Under the pieces are notes generated by a model. That model saw nothing but the letters and a program-made list of their open reading frames with translations. It was not told the origin of the DNA and searched no databases. The position numbers and the translations under genes are program-made. Shown in pieces: positions 23,501-34,246 of a stretch of DNA of 64,000 bases. Position 1 is the stretch's first letter; every line of letters starts with the position of its first letter. Source of the DNA: Isoetes taiwanensis (lineage: Eukaryota > Streptophyta > Lycopodiopsida > Isoetales > Isoetaceae); the NCBI GenBank assembly GCA_021234155.1, contig JAJEKV010000003.1, positions 31,417,166 through 31,481,165 on the forward strand, read 5' to 3'.

Positions 23501-23838
23501 GAGCCGGCAACCGAGATCACCCGAGTGTTCATATTGGGCCAAAGGCCATTGTACTATATATATGATTAGAGCTAGCACATGAAGGCTAGATGAGTTTTGA
23601 GTCTTGTCTCGCTTCGCTTTTCTCTCGACATGCAGGGCTCGTATGTTCATCATTGATATCAAGGAAGCTTATCATTCACTCTCATTGTTCTCTTCTTTCT
23701 CGCTTTTTCTTCTTCTTTGTTCTCTTCTTGCAAATCCCACAAGCGGATATAGTCCCCTGACTCTCCCTCTGTTAGATCCACTGTCCTCACAGAGGGTTGT
23801 CTTCCAGAGTTCCCAACCCGCACCCCCAAACACAGGGA
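20516..23838 (+). mobile_element. gag-like retroelement, copy A
   Basis: Homologous along its whole length to 61.94-58.61 kb on the other strand. Order of recognisable pieces: a gag-like start (VDGTTISLTQHLIS near 20534-20575), a region equivalent to the coiled coil of copy B (AAKLQESQEAL near 21190-21230, QLQDKHGALL near 21317), AYIFHDFYPGDT near 22114-22150, GDP-x-FQW near 22192-22215, MVPSPYAS near 22560, TTNWIYIANELVG near 22747-22790, and a 3' part with a TATA-like ACTATATATATGA (23555) and TTGATATCAAGGAAGCTTATCAT (23652). The reading frame is broken many times. No protease, reverse transcriptase or integrase is recognisable, so a non-autonomous LTR element is likely; class uncertain. 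Confidence 0.55.
23555..23838 (+). repeat. LTR-like 3' end of copy A
   Basis: GGCCATTGTACTATATATATGA then a pyrimidine-rich stretch (CTCATTGTTCTCTTCTTTCTCGC), CAAATCCCACAAGCGG and ACCCGCACCCCCAAACA. The same succession is present in copy B on the minus strand (58.89-58.61 kb). The TATA-like box followed by a pyrimidine-rich leader is what an R-U5 region would look like. A matching 5' LTR was not found, so the assignment is inferred. Confidence 0.35.
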
Positions 23839-24130
23839 TTCAATTGTATTTCTACGTTATTGGGTTGATGGTTAGAAAATACCGAGTATTCTAGCTATGA
23901 TGGCAAAACTTCCATTTTTTGAGTACATCTGGAATAGGTAAGTTGGTGGTCTTCCCCTCCTCCCCTGTGGCAACAGCCCAACCCTGGGTGTCACATTATT
24001 TCAAACCTAGCCTATCCATATGTCATAGAATATGACTTGTCCTTTTCTGACGCCATTGAATCCTAATCTAAGTGAACTGACCGCTGAGAAAAATAATTAT
24101 TTCGTGACTGCTGGAGAACATCGCAGCCTC
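23839..24130 (+). repeat. direct repeat a, left of CXE copy A
   Basis: GGGATTCAATTGTATTTCTACG...GGAGAACATCGCAGCC. Matches 25580-25894 (right of the same pseudogene) and 37396-37684 and 39158-39452 around copy B. Repeat a' on the right is preceded by ~270 bp also found at 36.76-37.39 kb, so the flanking repeat may be ~0.6 kb. Confidence 0.75.
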
Positions 24131-24229
24131 ATTTTGCGGCATGATTTTTTTATTCAATTGCTTCATGCAACAATTTTCACTATCACCGATTTCCTTCCTA
24201 ACACTGACGAATTTGCTGATCTTTGAAGG

Positions 24230-24995
24230 TTTTCTTATGCTTCGGCCTTTCGAATTTAAAGCGTCAAAGGGGATTTTCTCAACCGCAACGGCGCTTTGTT
24301 TCTTCAAGCCTACATTCTATTTCAGAATGCCCAGCAGGAATGGCCCTTGTAAAACGAAAGTAAAAGCCAAAGATATCCTAAGAGATGAGTCTAGCGGAGT
24401 TTGATTCAATCTTTATCCCTTTCTCGATCTTGAAGCTTCTAAGGTTCCAAAGTGATATTTTACTCCCATGGCGGATGATTTGGGTACCAAAATCAAATTT
24501 TTGCTCTATGATATCTTCTCAAAGACTTGCAAAACGGGTGCATTATTATTTCCACACATTACAAAAGGTTGCCTAATACGCTTTCCTAGAAAATGGTTCC
24601 AAAGCACAAAATGTTGAGCTATCTAGATGTCTTTAGTCGATAATGTAGGAGGAAATATTGTGCATCATATTGGGTACGTAGTAGTGATATAAGATATGAA
24701 TCCTTTACAAAACTGCGGGGCATGTATTAATCCAAATATATTTTGGAGGAGAAGAACGCACAGATTTTGAACTGAAGCTTGTGAATGGGCTTCTATTTTC
24801 TCTTGAAAGTGGAGAATGGCATTGCAGAGCATGTCTTCCAGAAGAAGAAGATAGAGACCATCCTATTTGTAATGTTTTTGGACCAAGGTCTGATTATATT
24901 TCAGGTTTAAATTCCAAGCATATTAATAAAAAAACCTTTAATGGTTGTGAAAGTCGTATGCTTAAACGCCATTCCATTTCCTCCCATAACTAGGT
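24230..24995 (+). pseudogene. carboxylesterase (CXE/GID1-like) pseudogene, copy A
   Basis: Plant carboxylesterases of the alpha/beta-hydrolase fold hydrolyse small esters; the GID1 branch binds gibberellin. In three frames one reads FEFKAS, KAKDILRDESSGV, a HGG-stop-FGY block (24467-24487) standing for the oxyanion motif HGGGF, DNVGGNIVHH for the nucleophile motif GDSxGG, NPLQN, PEEEDRDHPICNVFGPRS (24839-24892) and ISGL. The order and spacing are those of the family. The stop is a GGA-to-TGA change shared with copy B. This copy also has small deletions around the nucleophile motif. The last ~100 residues with the catalytic Asp and His are absent. It is clearly a dead fragment; subfamily uncertain. 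Confidence 0.75.
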
Positions 24996-25309
24996 GAGTT
25001 TTTTTTTAACTTTTAGTTCTTATTAAAACATCAATATAGGGACTAGAAACGATGTAAAATTTCGTGAATAACAGGTTTAGGATACCATTTGATACTGAGA
25101 AGGTTAATTTTTTGAAAGGTGCAAATCAATGTTGTCTCTTTAATTGTTTCTAAATCTTTCATCGTTACTTAGGCTTTTGTGCATAGTTAAAATTTTTAGC
25201 CTTTTTCTACTTCAAAACAAACTAGAAGATTACACATCTCACAAACTAGTTGTTTCTCACTAATACATCATTTATTGGTCAACATTAGCATGTAACAATC
25301 TGTGTGAAG

Positions 25310-25894
25310 GGAATGTTATGGTTTCTTTTGATAATTTTTCTTTCACGGAGTACAGGAAGAACGATTTAGGTGAACACCCACCCAAACAACCGTACTTGGA
25401 CGATAGCTGATATCTAATATTTGAATTTGGAAAAATATCTATTTCATATCAAGATTTGTTAGGGGTGCCCACTTTCAAATGTTTTCCTTTTAGATTCTAA
25501 AGTTTCCAATAGTCCCCGTTTCAGGCTTTATATAATTTGCTCGTATGGATGCCAATGTATAAAAGCATATGCATATAGCAGGGATTCAATTGTGTTCCTA
25601 TGTTCTCGAGTTAATGGTTAGGAAATGCCGAGTATTCTAGCTATGACGGCAAAACTTCCATTTTTTGAGTACTTCTGGAAAAGGTGAGTTGGTGGTCTCT
25701 ATCCCCTCCCCCCCCCCTCCCATTTTTTTAGCGCAATAGCCCAACCCTGGGTGTCACGTTATCTCAAAGCCTAGCCTATCCACGTGTCATAGAATATGAC
25801 ACGTCCTTTTCTGACGCCATTGAATCCTAATCTAAGTGAACTGAGGGCTGAGAAAAATAATTATTTCGTGACTATTGGAGAACATCGCAGCCTC
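25310..25894 (+). repeat. direct repeat b+a', right of CXE copy A
   Basis: GGGAATGTTATGGTTTCTTTTG, ACACCCACCCAAACAACCGTA, TTAGGGGTGCCCACTTTCAAATG, then repeat a'. The b part recurs at 30845, 33003, 36770 and 38872, at the end of each copia-array unit and right of CXE copy B. A C-rich run (25703-25720) interrupts a'. Confidence 0.75.
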
Positions 25895-26072
25895 GGGAAT
25901 CACCCACGTAGATAACTGGAGACATGGACAGAGATTACCCATATCACCACTCAAGCAAGACACATTAGACTTGGTGGCAAAAGGATATTTCATATTAAGG
26001 GGGGATTGCAATGGTATAATAGCAACAAAATAGGCAAATATAGTCAGTATAGATCATGACCCTTTGTGGATG
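25895..26072 (+). mobile_element. LINE endonuclease stub
   Basis: Translation near 25925-26070 gives a degenerate apurinic-endonuclease segment: LDLVAKG, LRGDCNGII (for the GDFN motif) and SIDHDPLWM. It is the same as the better-preserved LINE at 39.43-41.34 kb and is cut off at 26072 (TTTGTGGATGAACC). Confidence 0.6.
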
Positions 26073-27654
26073 AACCATCATCCAATTAAATTGGGATTAT
26101 GTCAACTCCAAAATCACGCCAACCTGCTGTTGTCTTCTAGGGGGTTTTTGTTTTTTTTTAATCTTTTTTTTTTTACTTCAAAAATAACACGTGTGACGTT
26201 TCATATGCGAATTGAAATATGCAAAAATGAAGAGCAAGTTGCTAACATAGATGAGACCAAAATTGAAGAGCATTTAGATGATAATATTAGGTTTGATAAT
26301 AACACGTGATTATTTTTACAGGCAATTCCGCACTCAAATTAGCGATACATGGCACAAATATCATACAAAAAAATATCATATATTCCAATAAAACATTAAG
26401 GATCAATCCATGTTTTTCCAATGATTTAACAAGGTGTGGTTCCATGTCACCGCTCTATCCAGCCTCGGTATGAATCTAACACTTCACCCAATCGGGCATC
26501 CCCATAGCCAAATTATGCATAATAGACACAAACTTCACCGTAAAATCATCCGTCGCAAAGTTTTTGGATCGTAAGATGGTGGATTCAGTGCCCCCGCTTG
26601 ATTGTAGAAGCATTTGAGAGCATCATCATCCACTATGATTATATCATCCTTATTCTCGATACCAAGTTCATCCATCATGTTACTCAAGTGTTTGATGAAG
26701 ATAGGCTTGTCTGTTGGATCCTTGGGATTAGTGAACTTCACACATTTGTTCTCGATCCCAAAAGGTCAACCAATGTTCACGATTTCCCCGGTTGATGTTC
26801 CTTAGTTCCATGGATGACCAAATACCAACTCGAAATAACCTCAATGCCTCATCTAGCATCTCCTTCAAGTGCGGCCACCGATAGATCCTCTTGGTGTTTT
26901 TGATTCTACCGGTGTCCGATGAAACTCATCTCTAGCCACTTTATTTTTCGAAAAAAGTCTTTGCAAAAGGACTCGCTTAGGTCGAACACCACAACCTTCT
27001 TAGAAACGCAATGCAAGCTGGAAACATCAAACATGTATCCGGGTCAGCAAAGGTAACGATAAGACAAACAATACAAACGCCAAGCGTGATCTAAGTTAGT
27101 CTTAACCAAATCAAGGCCGGATTTAGTTTGACAACGGGTGGTCAAAGCAAAAGCACTGACGCATTTAATTCAAAGGTAATATTAAATTAAATCACGCTGG
27201 CGCCGATTTTCGCGGCAAGGCCATACCTATCATCTTCGGGGCCATTGCCGCCGGGTTTCCATTCTCCCTTCGCCAAGCATCAAGCATTAAGCCCACTCTG
27301 CCAATGGTGTTGAGTCAACTAAAGTACAACTACATGCCATGGCTTAAGCACAACTACGCAATAATGGCGTAATCAATGTAATACCATGTAGAAAGAGCAT
27401 GTGATCAGGGATACCTTGTGGAGAGATTCACAACTGAACACGAGCCTTTGAATTAGATTAAAGGGGGTATATCTTGAAATGTTTTATTTGATAATGGATC
27501 TAAATATTTGCAATCAAATTCAAATATGAAACTTGCCTCAACACATCAAATTACTTTTCAAGCAATGGTCATATGAAATTGATATTACTATGAAAACTAC
27601 CGGTAGCAAACTGAACCACAATCAGAGCAATGGGAAACCCATCCTTGAACTGAT
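26073..27654. other. no gene recognised
   Basis: The minus-strand frame 26741-26535 (68 codons, with acidic DDIIIVDDDALK) and neighbouring minus-strand pieces up to about 27010 (KKVVVFDLSESFCKDFF near 26950-27000) look like scraps of one protein, but I cannot identify it. Remainder AT-rich, no repeat partner recognised. Confidence 0.35.
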
Positions 27655-27850
27655 TATCACCGAAAAAATACAATCGCATTATGAACTTGTCCCCTGGATT
27701 TAGATTCTCCTTCATCACAGCTCTAATCAATCAATCTGACTTCATCTCTATTTATCAGAATTGGCCCGTCGGTGCGTCAAAGCTCCTGCTTGTTTCTATC
27801 TATACAATATGAACTTGTCACTTGCCCATATGTCCTTGGAGCTTGTTTGT
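27655..27850 (+). repeat. partial copy of the copia-array unit
   Basis: TTGTCCCCTGGATTTAGATTC, CAATCTGACTTCATCTCTATTTATCA, AATTGGCCC and CTTGTTTCTATCTATACAATATGAACTTGTCACTT match 29405-29560, 31842-31990 and 33990-34145. Confidence 0.75.
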
Positions 27851-27865
27851 ATATCTATACATTAT

Positions 27866-27895
27866 GTCCTCGGAGCTTGTTTGTACTCCGAGGAC
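27866..27895. repeat. 10-bp hairpin GTCCTCGGAG
   Basis: GTCCTCGGAG at 27866-27875 and CTCCGAGGAC at 27886-27895 pair perfectly across a 10-nt loop (CTTGTTTGTA). GTCCTTGGAGCTTGTTTGTA just upstream (27832-27851) is a diverged direct copy of stem and loop. Confidence 0.9.
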
Positions 27896-27899
27896 ACTA

Positions 27900-28020
27900 G
27901 GCTATCCATACAAGCATATGATCTGGCATAGGATCTTGCAATCAAGCATATGATCTGGCATATAACAAGCATATGATCTCGCAATCCATACAAGCATATG
28001 ACCTTGCAATATGATCCTAC
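27900..28020 (+). repeat. CAAGCATATGATCT short tandem repeat
   Basis: CAAGCATATGATCTGGCAT, with variants ending in CGCAAT or TTGCAAT and sometimes a preceding CCATA, occurs four times between 27910 and 28010. Confidence 0.8.
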
Positions 28021-28350
28021 AACATCCAAGATGCCACAACACGTGCCCAAATATTTCTTATTCAGAAGGCCTCCCTGTGAAAGATGATCAAGACTTATAT
28101 TAGGATCTAAAGATTTGCAATCAAATTCAAATATGAAACTTGCCTCAACATATCACAAGCAATGGTCATATGAAATTGATATTACTATGAAAACTACTGT
28201 CGCAAAAGGAACCGTCACTATAGCAATGGGAAACTGATCCTGACACAATTCACAGGATATTCCCTCTGCATACATCTTGCATGCCCATTTGAGGTCTTCG
28301 TGGGGTCAAACTGACCCGCTTTTAAAGGGGCGCCCTTTGACCAAACACCA
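28021..28350. repeat. second copy of upstream segment
   Basis: GATTTGCAATCAAATTCAAATATGAAACTTGCCTCAACA and AGCAATGGTCATATGAAATTGATATTACTATGAAAACTAC at 28112-28197 repeat 27506-27602. It is a local direct duplication about 600 bp apart. The rest is unrecognised. Confidence 0.7.
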
Positions 28351-28610
28351 TGCTAAAATAGTATTTAGGCACACCGGGTGCCATACAATACAAGAGTACA
28401 TGAATACATAGTGTACATAGTCTACGGCAAGGCATAACCCAAACAAATGGAACAGCATCAAGCTTCAAGGAAGTGTAAGACTTGCAATCCAGATTAACGC
28501 AATCATTGCAGCCCTAAATGGTGCAACCGACCTCCGGCCATATAGCCGGTGGCATCCGCTTCAACAGCTTTTAATGCACCTACGATGTTGGTCATTAATC
28601 ACTTTCAACC
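28350..28610. repeat. dispersed repeat shared with 41.35 and 55.92 kb
   Basis: AACCCAAACAAATGGAACAG...TTCAAGGAAGTGTAAGACTTGCAA matches 41357-41406. TAAATGGTGCAA...CCGACCTC and TTTAATGCACCTACGATGTTGGTCATTAATCACTTT match 55923-56008. The three loci carry different parts of one element. Confidence 0.7.
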
Positions 28611-29829
28611 ATTCCAAATGGCAGAGGAGCAAAGGGAGCTTCTAGATTCATCAAATCCCTCGGCCAAGGAAATTGAAGGCACCTTCTCGTGATCGATCCC
28701 AAAATTTCTCGAGAGAAGATGCGCAGGCATTTTGGCCCACAAACTGCAAAAAAATTGCCTAATCTTTTCCCCTTCATCTCACTCCAAACACACTCGACAA
28801 ATTTCCCAAAAGGAGTTTTTCCAATCCTATTTACCCAAGTAGACGAATCCATCACCAAATTCCAAATACCAATCCTTGCAATGGATGGACCTTAAATAGC
28901 CCAAGATTTGAAGAAGGTAGAAGGGCGGATTAGAGAGAAGGATATTCAGGAATATATGGTTTTGCAAGAAAGAGCTCTGGCTAAACAAGGTACTACCTGC
29001 TGCTGCACCGCTATGGCGCTTTGTGCAGTTGATTTGCAGCTTGTTGGGGTTATAGTCACAAAATTCAATCTTCATTAATTGCAACAAGCAGGCGGTATAA
29101 GATCGACATTGGTCGCCTTACCAAATGCCTCCCAAATTGAAAAACATACCGAAGCTCGAGCCATGGATTCTCGGGTAGCCATCCGCTTCCAACACTGCGG
29201 CACATGCCTGCATAGAACAACTGAAGCAATCCATAGCACAAATACCTTAAAAGTCTAGAGAAAAAACCACGGCTGAATAATGCTTCTATTTGAATCCACT
29301 AGTCCAAAGATTCCATTACACGATTCTCATAATAATACATCACAAAAAAACTTCAACAATCATATGTTACAAACATACGGTCACCTAACAAATACACCGC
29401 AAATATGAACTTATCCCCAGATTTAGATTCACCTTCATCACAAATTAATCAATCAATCAATCTGACTTCATCTCTATTTATCAAAATTGGCCCCGCCTCT
29501 GCAAGGCCAAAGCTCCCGCTTGTTTCTATCTATACAATATGAACTTGTCACTTACCCATTTGTTCATACATCTTTCTCCTTTTACCCGTAACCATACCAT
29601 GTATCGGCTACTATGGTCAACTACCATGGTCTTCGATTTTTTGTTCTCTACATATCTAGTATGGTACCAACTTTTAACCTAGCTATCCGCCTTTGTACAA
29701 AAAAAATATATCATGATCAATCTATAAATCTTCATCCCCTTCATGATATATGATGTAATCGCATTTTAAAAATCCTCCTCGCTTCTTACATGGTTTGTCA
29801 TATCTCAGATTCCTAAGAGCTTCCTGAAA

Positions 29830-30283
29830 CTTCATGAATTTTCCAGCTTGAGACCGGTTTTGTCATCACATATGCAAACCGATCTTTTGTACTTATATGC
29901 TCAACTGTAAGTAACCTTCACACCATTTCGCTAATAAAATGTACATGTAATTCTATATGTTTCGCCTCACTTCATGCAAAATTGGATTTCTAGTTATTGT
30001 TATATAACTCATGCTATTACATAGCAATACAATTGGTTTTCTTTGTATGAGTCCTAGTTCCTCCAACAATCTTCTAACCCAAATTATTTCTCTAGAAGCT
30101 AAAGATGTCGCCTTTGTATTCCACTTCCAAGGTTGGCATTGCAACACTTCCTTGTTTCTTACTCCTCCTCGATAGATCCTCCTCCTAGCATTAGCATATA
30201 CCCCATGTTGATCTTCTTGTATCGTGGTCTCCTCCCCAACTGCATCGTAATAAGCTATGAGAGTCAAGTTATTATTAGCAAAC
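29830..30283 (-). pseudogene. Ty1/copia RNase H end, unit 1
   Basis: Reading leftward from 30283 one finds NNNLTLIAY, a damaged AD-W-GGD block, R-R-x-YRGG, KATSLASREIIWVRRLLEELG, QRKPIVLLCNSMSYI and ITRN, the C-terminal RNase H domain of a copia polyprotein. Catalytic blocks are degenerate: the SDADW box reads YDAVG, and the D of the CDN box is N. No integrase or reverse transcriptase precedes it in the unit, so only the 3' end of the pol gene is present. Confidence 0.8.
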
Positions 30284-30523
30284 CAAATAAACGCCCTGAT
30301 ATTTCCCTCGGCTTTTTGCCTTGTTATTAAAACCCCAAACTTCGGCCGATGCTTTCTTGATTTTTTGGGTGTCTGAATGTCGCCGAAAAAAATTTGGAAC
30401 GGAAATATCATATGGCCGCTTATTTCGCCCATTATTTAGCCGGGGAGATTTTCGGCGCTGGCAGTTTCACACGCCGCCAGTGGCTCTCGCCCCAAATTTC
30501 CTACCGGCAAGAATTACCTGTTC
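30284..30523. mobile_element. 240-bp insertion in unit 1
   Basis: Units 2 and 3 read AGCAAACATAATTCCATAG without interruption (32668-32685; 36440-36457). Unit 1 carries 240 extra bp between AGCAAAC and CATAATTCC. The insert is G+C-richer than its surroundings, starts CAAATAAACGCC, contains AAAACCCCAAAC and CCGGGGAGATTTTCGGCG, and ends GAATTACCTGTTC. No terminal inverted repeat or clear target duplication was seen. A SINE or solo fragment is possible. Confidence 0.7.
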
Positions 30524-31080
30524 CATAATTCCATAGTTTTGAGTTCACCTTAGGTATCAAGAGGATTTTGTTGCTATTGTTGTAGTGAGTTCTATGTTGA
30601 AGCATGACTTTTCTCGAATGCAATTTTTCTCCTTAAATATGGTATTACGTACCTTTTCTTCAATTTGTTATGCATGTCATTAGTGAATGGTGGTAAGTTG
30701 AGTGTTGCTTGGCTATTCAGACTAGAGTTTTCACATTGGTTATAGATTATAAGCTCCAACATTCCGAGTCACTAGCTATCTATTCTTGTTGTAATTATAT
30801 GGTTCCCGTGTCACTGCTCAAGGAATGTGGTGCTTGAATTGCTCAAGGGAATGTTATAGTTTCGATAATTTTTCTTTCAAGGATAACGGTGATTAATTAA
30901 TAAGAAACGAAGTAGAGAAAGAATGATTTAGGTGTGAACACCCACCCAAACAACCAGATTTAGATGATAGATGATATCTAATATTTGAATTTCAAAAATT
31001 ATCTATTTTATATCAAGATTTATTAGGGGTGCCCACTTTCAAATGTTTTTCCTTTCGATTCTAAAGTTTCCAATACTTTT

Positions 31081-33234
31081 TGTTTCGCATTTTGGCCCAC
31101 AAACCGCAAAAATTGCCTAATCTTTTCCCCTTCCTCTCACTCAAAACGCACTTTAATAAATTTCCCAAAGGAGTTTTTCCAATCCTATTTACCCAAGTAG
31201 ATTTAATCCATACTGAAATTCCAGTCACCAATCCTTTGCAATGGATGGACTCCTTAAATTGCCCAATGGACCTTGAAATTGCCCAAGATTTGAAGAAGGT
31301 AGAAGGGGCTGATTAGAGAGAAGGATATTCGTGAATATATGGTTTTATGGCAAAAGAGCTCTAAGTTAAACAAGGTACTACCTGCTGCTGCACCGGCTAT
31401 GGCATTGTGTGCCGCAAATGACGCAAGTAGCTTGTTGGGGTTATAGTCACAAAATTCAATCCTTCATTAACCGCAATAAAGCAAAGATAAGACCGATTGG
31501 TCGCCTCTTACCAAATGCCTCCCAAATTGAAAACATGCAGTAGGAAACCGGAAGCTCGAGCCATGGATTCTCGGCAACCATCCGCTTCCAACACCTCGTG
31601 TACATGCCCGCAATAGAACAAATTGAAAGCAATCCATAGTACAGTCATTTTAAAAGTCTAGAGAGAAAACCACTAAGGAATAATGAAGGAATAATGCTTC
31701 TATTTGAATCCACTAGTCCAAAGATTCCGCATTCCACGATTCTCATAATGTAATACATCACAAAACCTTCAACAATCATATGTTACAAACATACGGTTTT
31801 GATTGTGCAAACATTGTCACTTGACAAATACACCGCAAATATGAACGTATCCCCCTCAGATTTAGATTCACCTTCATCACAGCTAAATCAATCAACTGAC
31901 TTCATCTCTATTTATCAAAATTGGCCCCGCTTGGCAAGGCCAAAGCTCCCGCTTGTTTCTATCTATACAATATGAACTTGTCACTTACCCATTTGTTTAT
32001 ATATGCCTTTCTCCTTTATGGTCAACTACCATGGTCTTCGATTTTTTTTGTCTCTCTACATATCTAGTATGGTACCAACTTTTAACCTAGCTATCTGCCC
32101 TTTGTACAAAAAATATATCATGATCAATCTATAAATCTTCATCCCCTTCATGATATATGATGTAATCGATTTTAAAATCCCTCGCTTCTTACATGGTTTG
32201 TCATATCTCAGAACTCCTAAGAGCTTCAAACTTCATGAATTTTCCAAATTGAGACTGGTTTTGTCATCACATATGCAAACCGATCTTTTGTACTTATATG
32301 CTCAACTGTAAGTAACCTTCTGTCACCATTTCGCGAATAAAATGTACATGTAATTCTATATGTTTCGTTATTTCTAGTTATTGCTATACAACTCATGCTA
32401 TTACATAGCAATACAATTGGTTTTCTTTGTATGAGTCCTAGTTCCTCCAACAGTCTTCTAACCCAAATTATTTCTCTAGAAGCTAAAGATGTCGCCTTGT
32501 ATTCCACTTCCTCTCAGTTGGCATTGCAACACTTCCTTGTTTCTTACTTCTCCACGAGATAGATCCTCCTCCTAGCATTAGCATATACCCTGATGTTGAT
32601 CTTCTTGTATCAGGGTCTCCTCCCCAATCTGCATCAGAATAAGCTATGAGAGTCAAGTTATTATTAGCAAACATAATTCCATAGTTTTGAGTTCGCCTTA
32701 GGTATCAAGAGGATTTTGTTGCTATTGTTGTAGTGAGTTCTATGTTGAAGCATGACTTTTTCTCGAATGCAATTTTTCTCCTCTCTTAAATATGGTATTA
32801 CGTACCTTTTCTTCAATTTGTTATGCATGTCATTAGTGAATGGTGGTAAGTTGAGTGTTGCTTGGCTATTCAGACTAGAGTTTTCTCACATTGGTTATAG
32901 ATTATAAGCTCCAACATTCCGAGTCACTAGCTATCTATTCTTGTTGTAATTATATGGTTCCCGTGTCACTGTTCAAGGAATGTGGTGCTTGAATTGCTCG
33001 AAGGGAATGTTATAGTTTCTTTTGATAATTTTTCTTTCAAGGATAACGAAAGAAATGAAGTAGAGAAAGAATGATTTAGGTGTGAACACCCACCCAAACA
33101 ACCGTATTTAGATGATAGATAATATCTAATATTTGAATTTCGAAAATTATCTATTTTATATCAAGATTTATTAGGGGTGCCCACTTTCAAATGTTTTTCC
33201 TTTCAGATTCTAAAGTTTCCAATACTCCTTGTTT
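31081..33234. repeat. copia-array unit 2
   Basis: Second unit, without the insertions found in units 1 and 3; it is the best reference for the ancestral unit. Its opening part carries one extra segment (CTTAAATTGCCCAATGGACCTTG near 31252), which is a local duplication also visible in unit 3 as a repeated CCAGAAATTGCCCAA. Confidence 0.85.
32215..32672 (-). pseudogene. Ty1/copia RNase H end, unit 2
   Basis: Best preserved of the three. The minus strand from 32674 reads ANNNLTLIAYSDADWGGD, then RRSTSGYML, SISWRSKKQGSVAMPT, EIIWVRRLLEELG, CNSMSCIAITRN, ETYRITCTFYS and VEHISTKDRFAYVMTKPVSIWKIHEV. SDADW and the STSGY box are intact. A frameshift separates the TEVEYKATSLA segment from what precedes it, and another lies after ITRN. 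Downstream (leftward) come the termination region and AT-rich sequence expected to include the 3' LTR start. Confidence 0.85.
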
Positions 33235-33441
33235 CAGGCATTTTGGCCCACAAACTGCAAAAAAATTGCCTAATCTTTTCCCCTTCCTCTCACTCCAAAC
33301 GCACTCGACAAATTTCCCAAAGGAGTTTTTCCAATCCTATTTACCCAAGTAGACGAATCCACGCCTGAAATTCCAGTCACCAATCCTTGCAATGGATGGA
33401 CTCCAGAAATTGCCCAATGGACTCCAGAAATTGCCCAAGAT

Positions 33442-33627
33442 TTGAAGAAGGTAGAAGGGCGGATTAGAGAGAAGGATATTCAGGAATATATGGTTTTGCG
33501 AGAAAGAGCTCTGAAGCTAAACAAGGTACTACCTGTTGCTGCACCGACCTATGGCGCAGGTGTCAGCCGCAATGACGGGCAAATAGCTTGTTGGGGTTAT
33601 AGTCACAAAATTCAATCCTTTCATTAA
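33442..33627 (+). pseudogene. exon-like open frame in array unit 3
   Basis: Just upstream of this frame one reads P-x-IPVTNPCNGWTPEIAQDLKKVEG in part; the frame itself gives KKVEGRIREKDIQEYMVLRERALKLNK, then VLPVAAPTYG. The same peptide is recoverable with frameshifts in unit 1 (28910-29000) and unit 2 (31285-31380). ...CTAAACAAGGTACT could be an exon end with a GT donor. I do not recognise the protein. The opposite strand 28858-28595 has a competing 87-codon frame, so strand and reality are both uncertain. Confidence 0.3.
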
Positions 33628-34246
33628 TCGCAATGGAAGGTGCAAAGATAAGACCGATTGGTCGCCCTACCAAATGCCTCCCAAATTGAAAACATGCAAG
33701 AGGGAAACTCGAAGCTCAAGCCATGGATTCTCGCAGCCATCCGCTTCAACACCCGTGGCACATGCCCGCATTAGAACAACTGAGCTAATCCATAGCACGT
33801 CATTTAAAAGTCTAGAGAAAACCACGAAGGAATAATGAAGGAATAATGCTTCTATTTGAATCCACTAGTCCAAAGATTCTCCATTCCACGATTCTCATAC
33901 CTAATACATCACAAAACCTTCAACAATCATATGTTACAAACATACGGTTTTTGATTGTGCAAGCATTGTCACTTGACAAATACATCGCAAATATGAACGA
34001 TCCCCAGATTTAGATTCACCTTCATCACAAATTTAATCAATCAATCCGACTTCATCTCTATTTATCAAAAATTGGCCCTGCTTGGCAAGGCCAAAGCTCC
34101 TCGCTTGTTTCTATCTATACAATATGAACTTGTCACTTACCCATTTGTTCATACGCCCTTCTCCTTTATGGTCAACTACCATGGTCTTCATTTTTTTTGT
34201 CTCTACATATCTAGTATGGTACCAACTTTTAATCCTAGCATTCTGC

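Larger units (their letters stand above)
23839..26072 (+). repeat. 2.2-kb duplicated segment, copy A
   Basis: Collinear with 37396-39627 (copy B) at high identity: the same carboxylesterase pseudogene, downstream AT-rich sequence, second direct repeat and LINE endonuclease stub. Copy A begins at CAGGGATTCAATTGTATTTC directly after the gag-like element. In copy B the homology continues ~130 bp further left, so the gag-like element marks a break point. Confidence 0.85.
28620..31080. repeat. copia-array unit 1
   Basis: First of three head-to-tail units. The marker GCATTTTGGCCCACAAAC lies at 28728, 31085 and 33237, so unit 1 is 2357 bp and unit 2 is 2152 bp. Each unit reads: marker, an exon-like stretch ending in AAACAAGGTACTACCTG, AT-rich sequence, the copia RNase H end on the minus strand, and the b repeat (GGGAATGTTATAGTTTC...CAATACT). 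Unit 1 is longer because of a 240-bp insertion at 30284-30523. Confidence 0.85.

Noticed and set aside
23839..25894. Certain LTR retrotransposon carrying CXE
   Set aside because: The flanking direct repeats are real, but no TG...CA ends, primer-binding site or polypurine tract was found, so it is kept as a hypothesis only.
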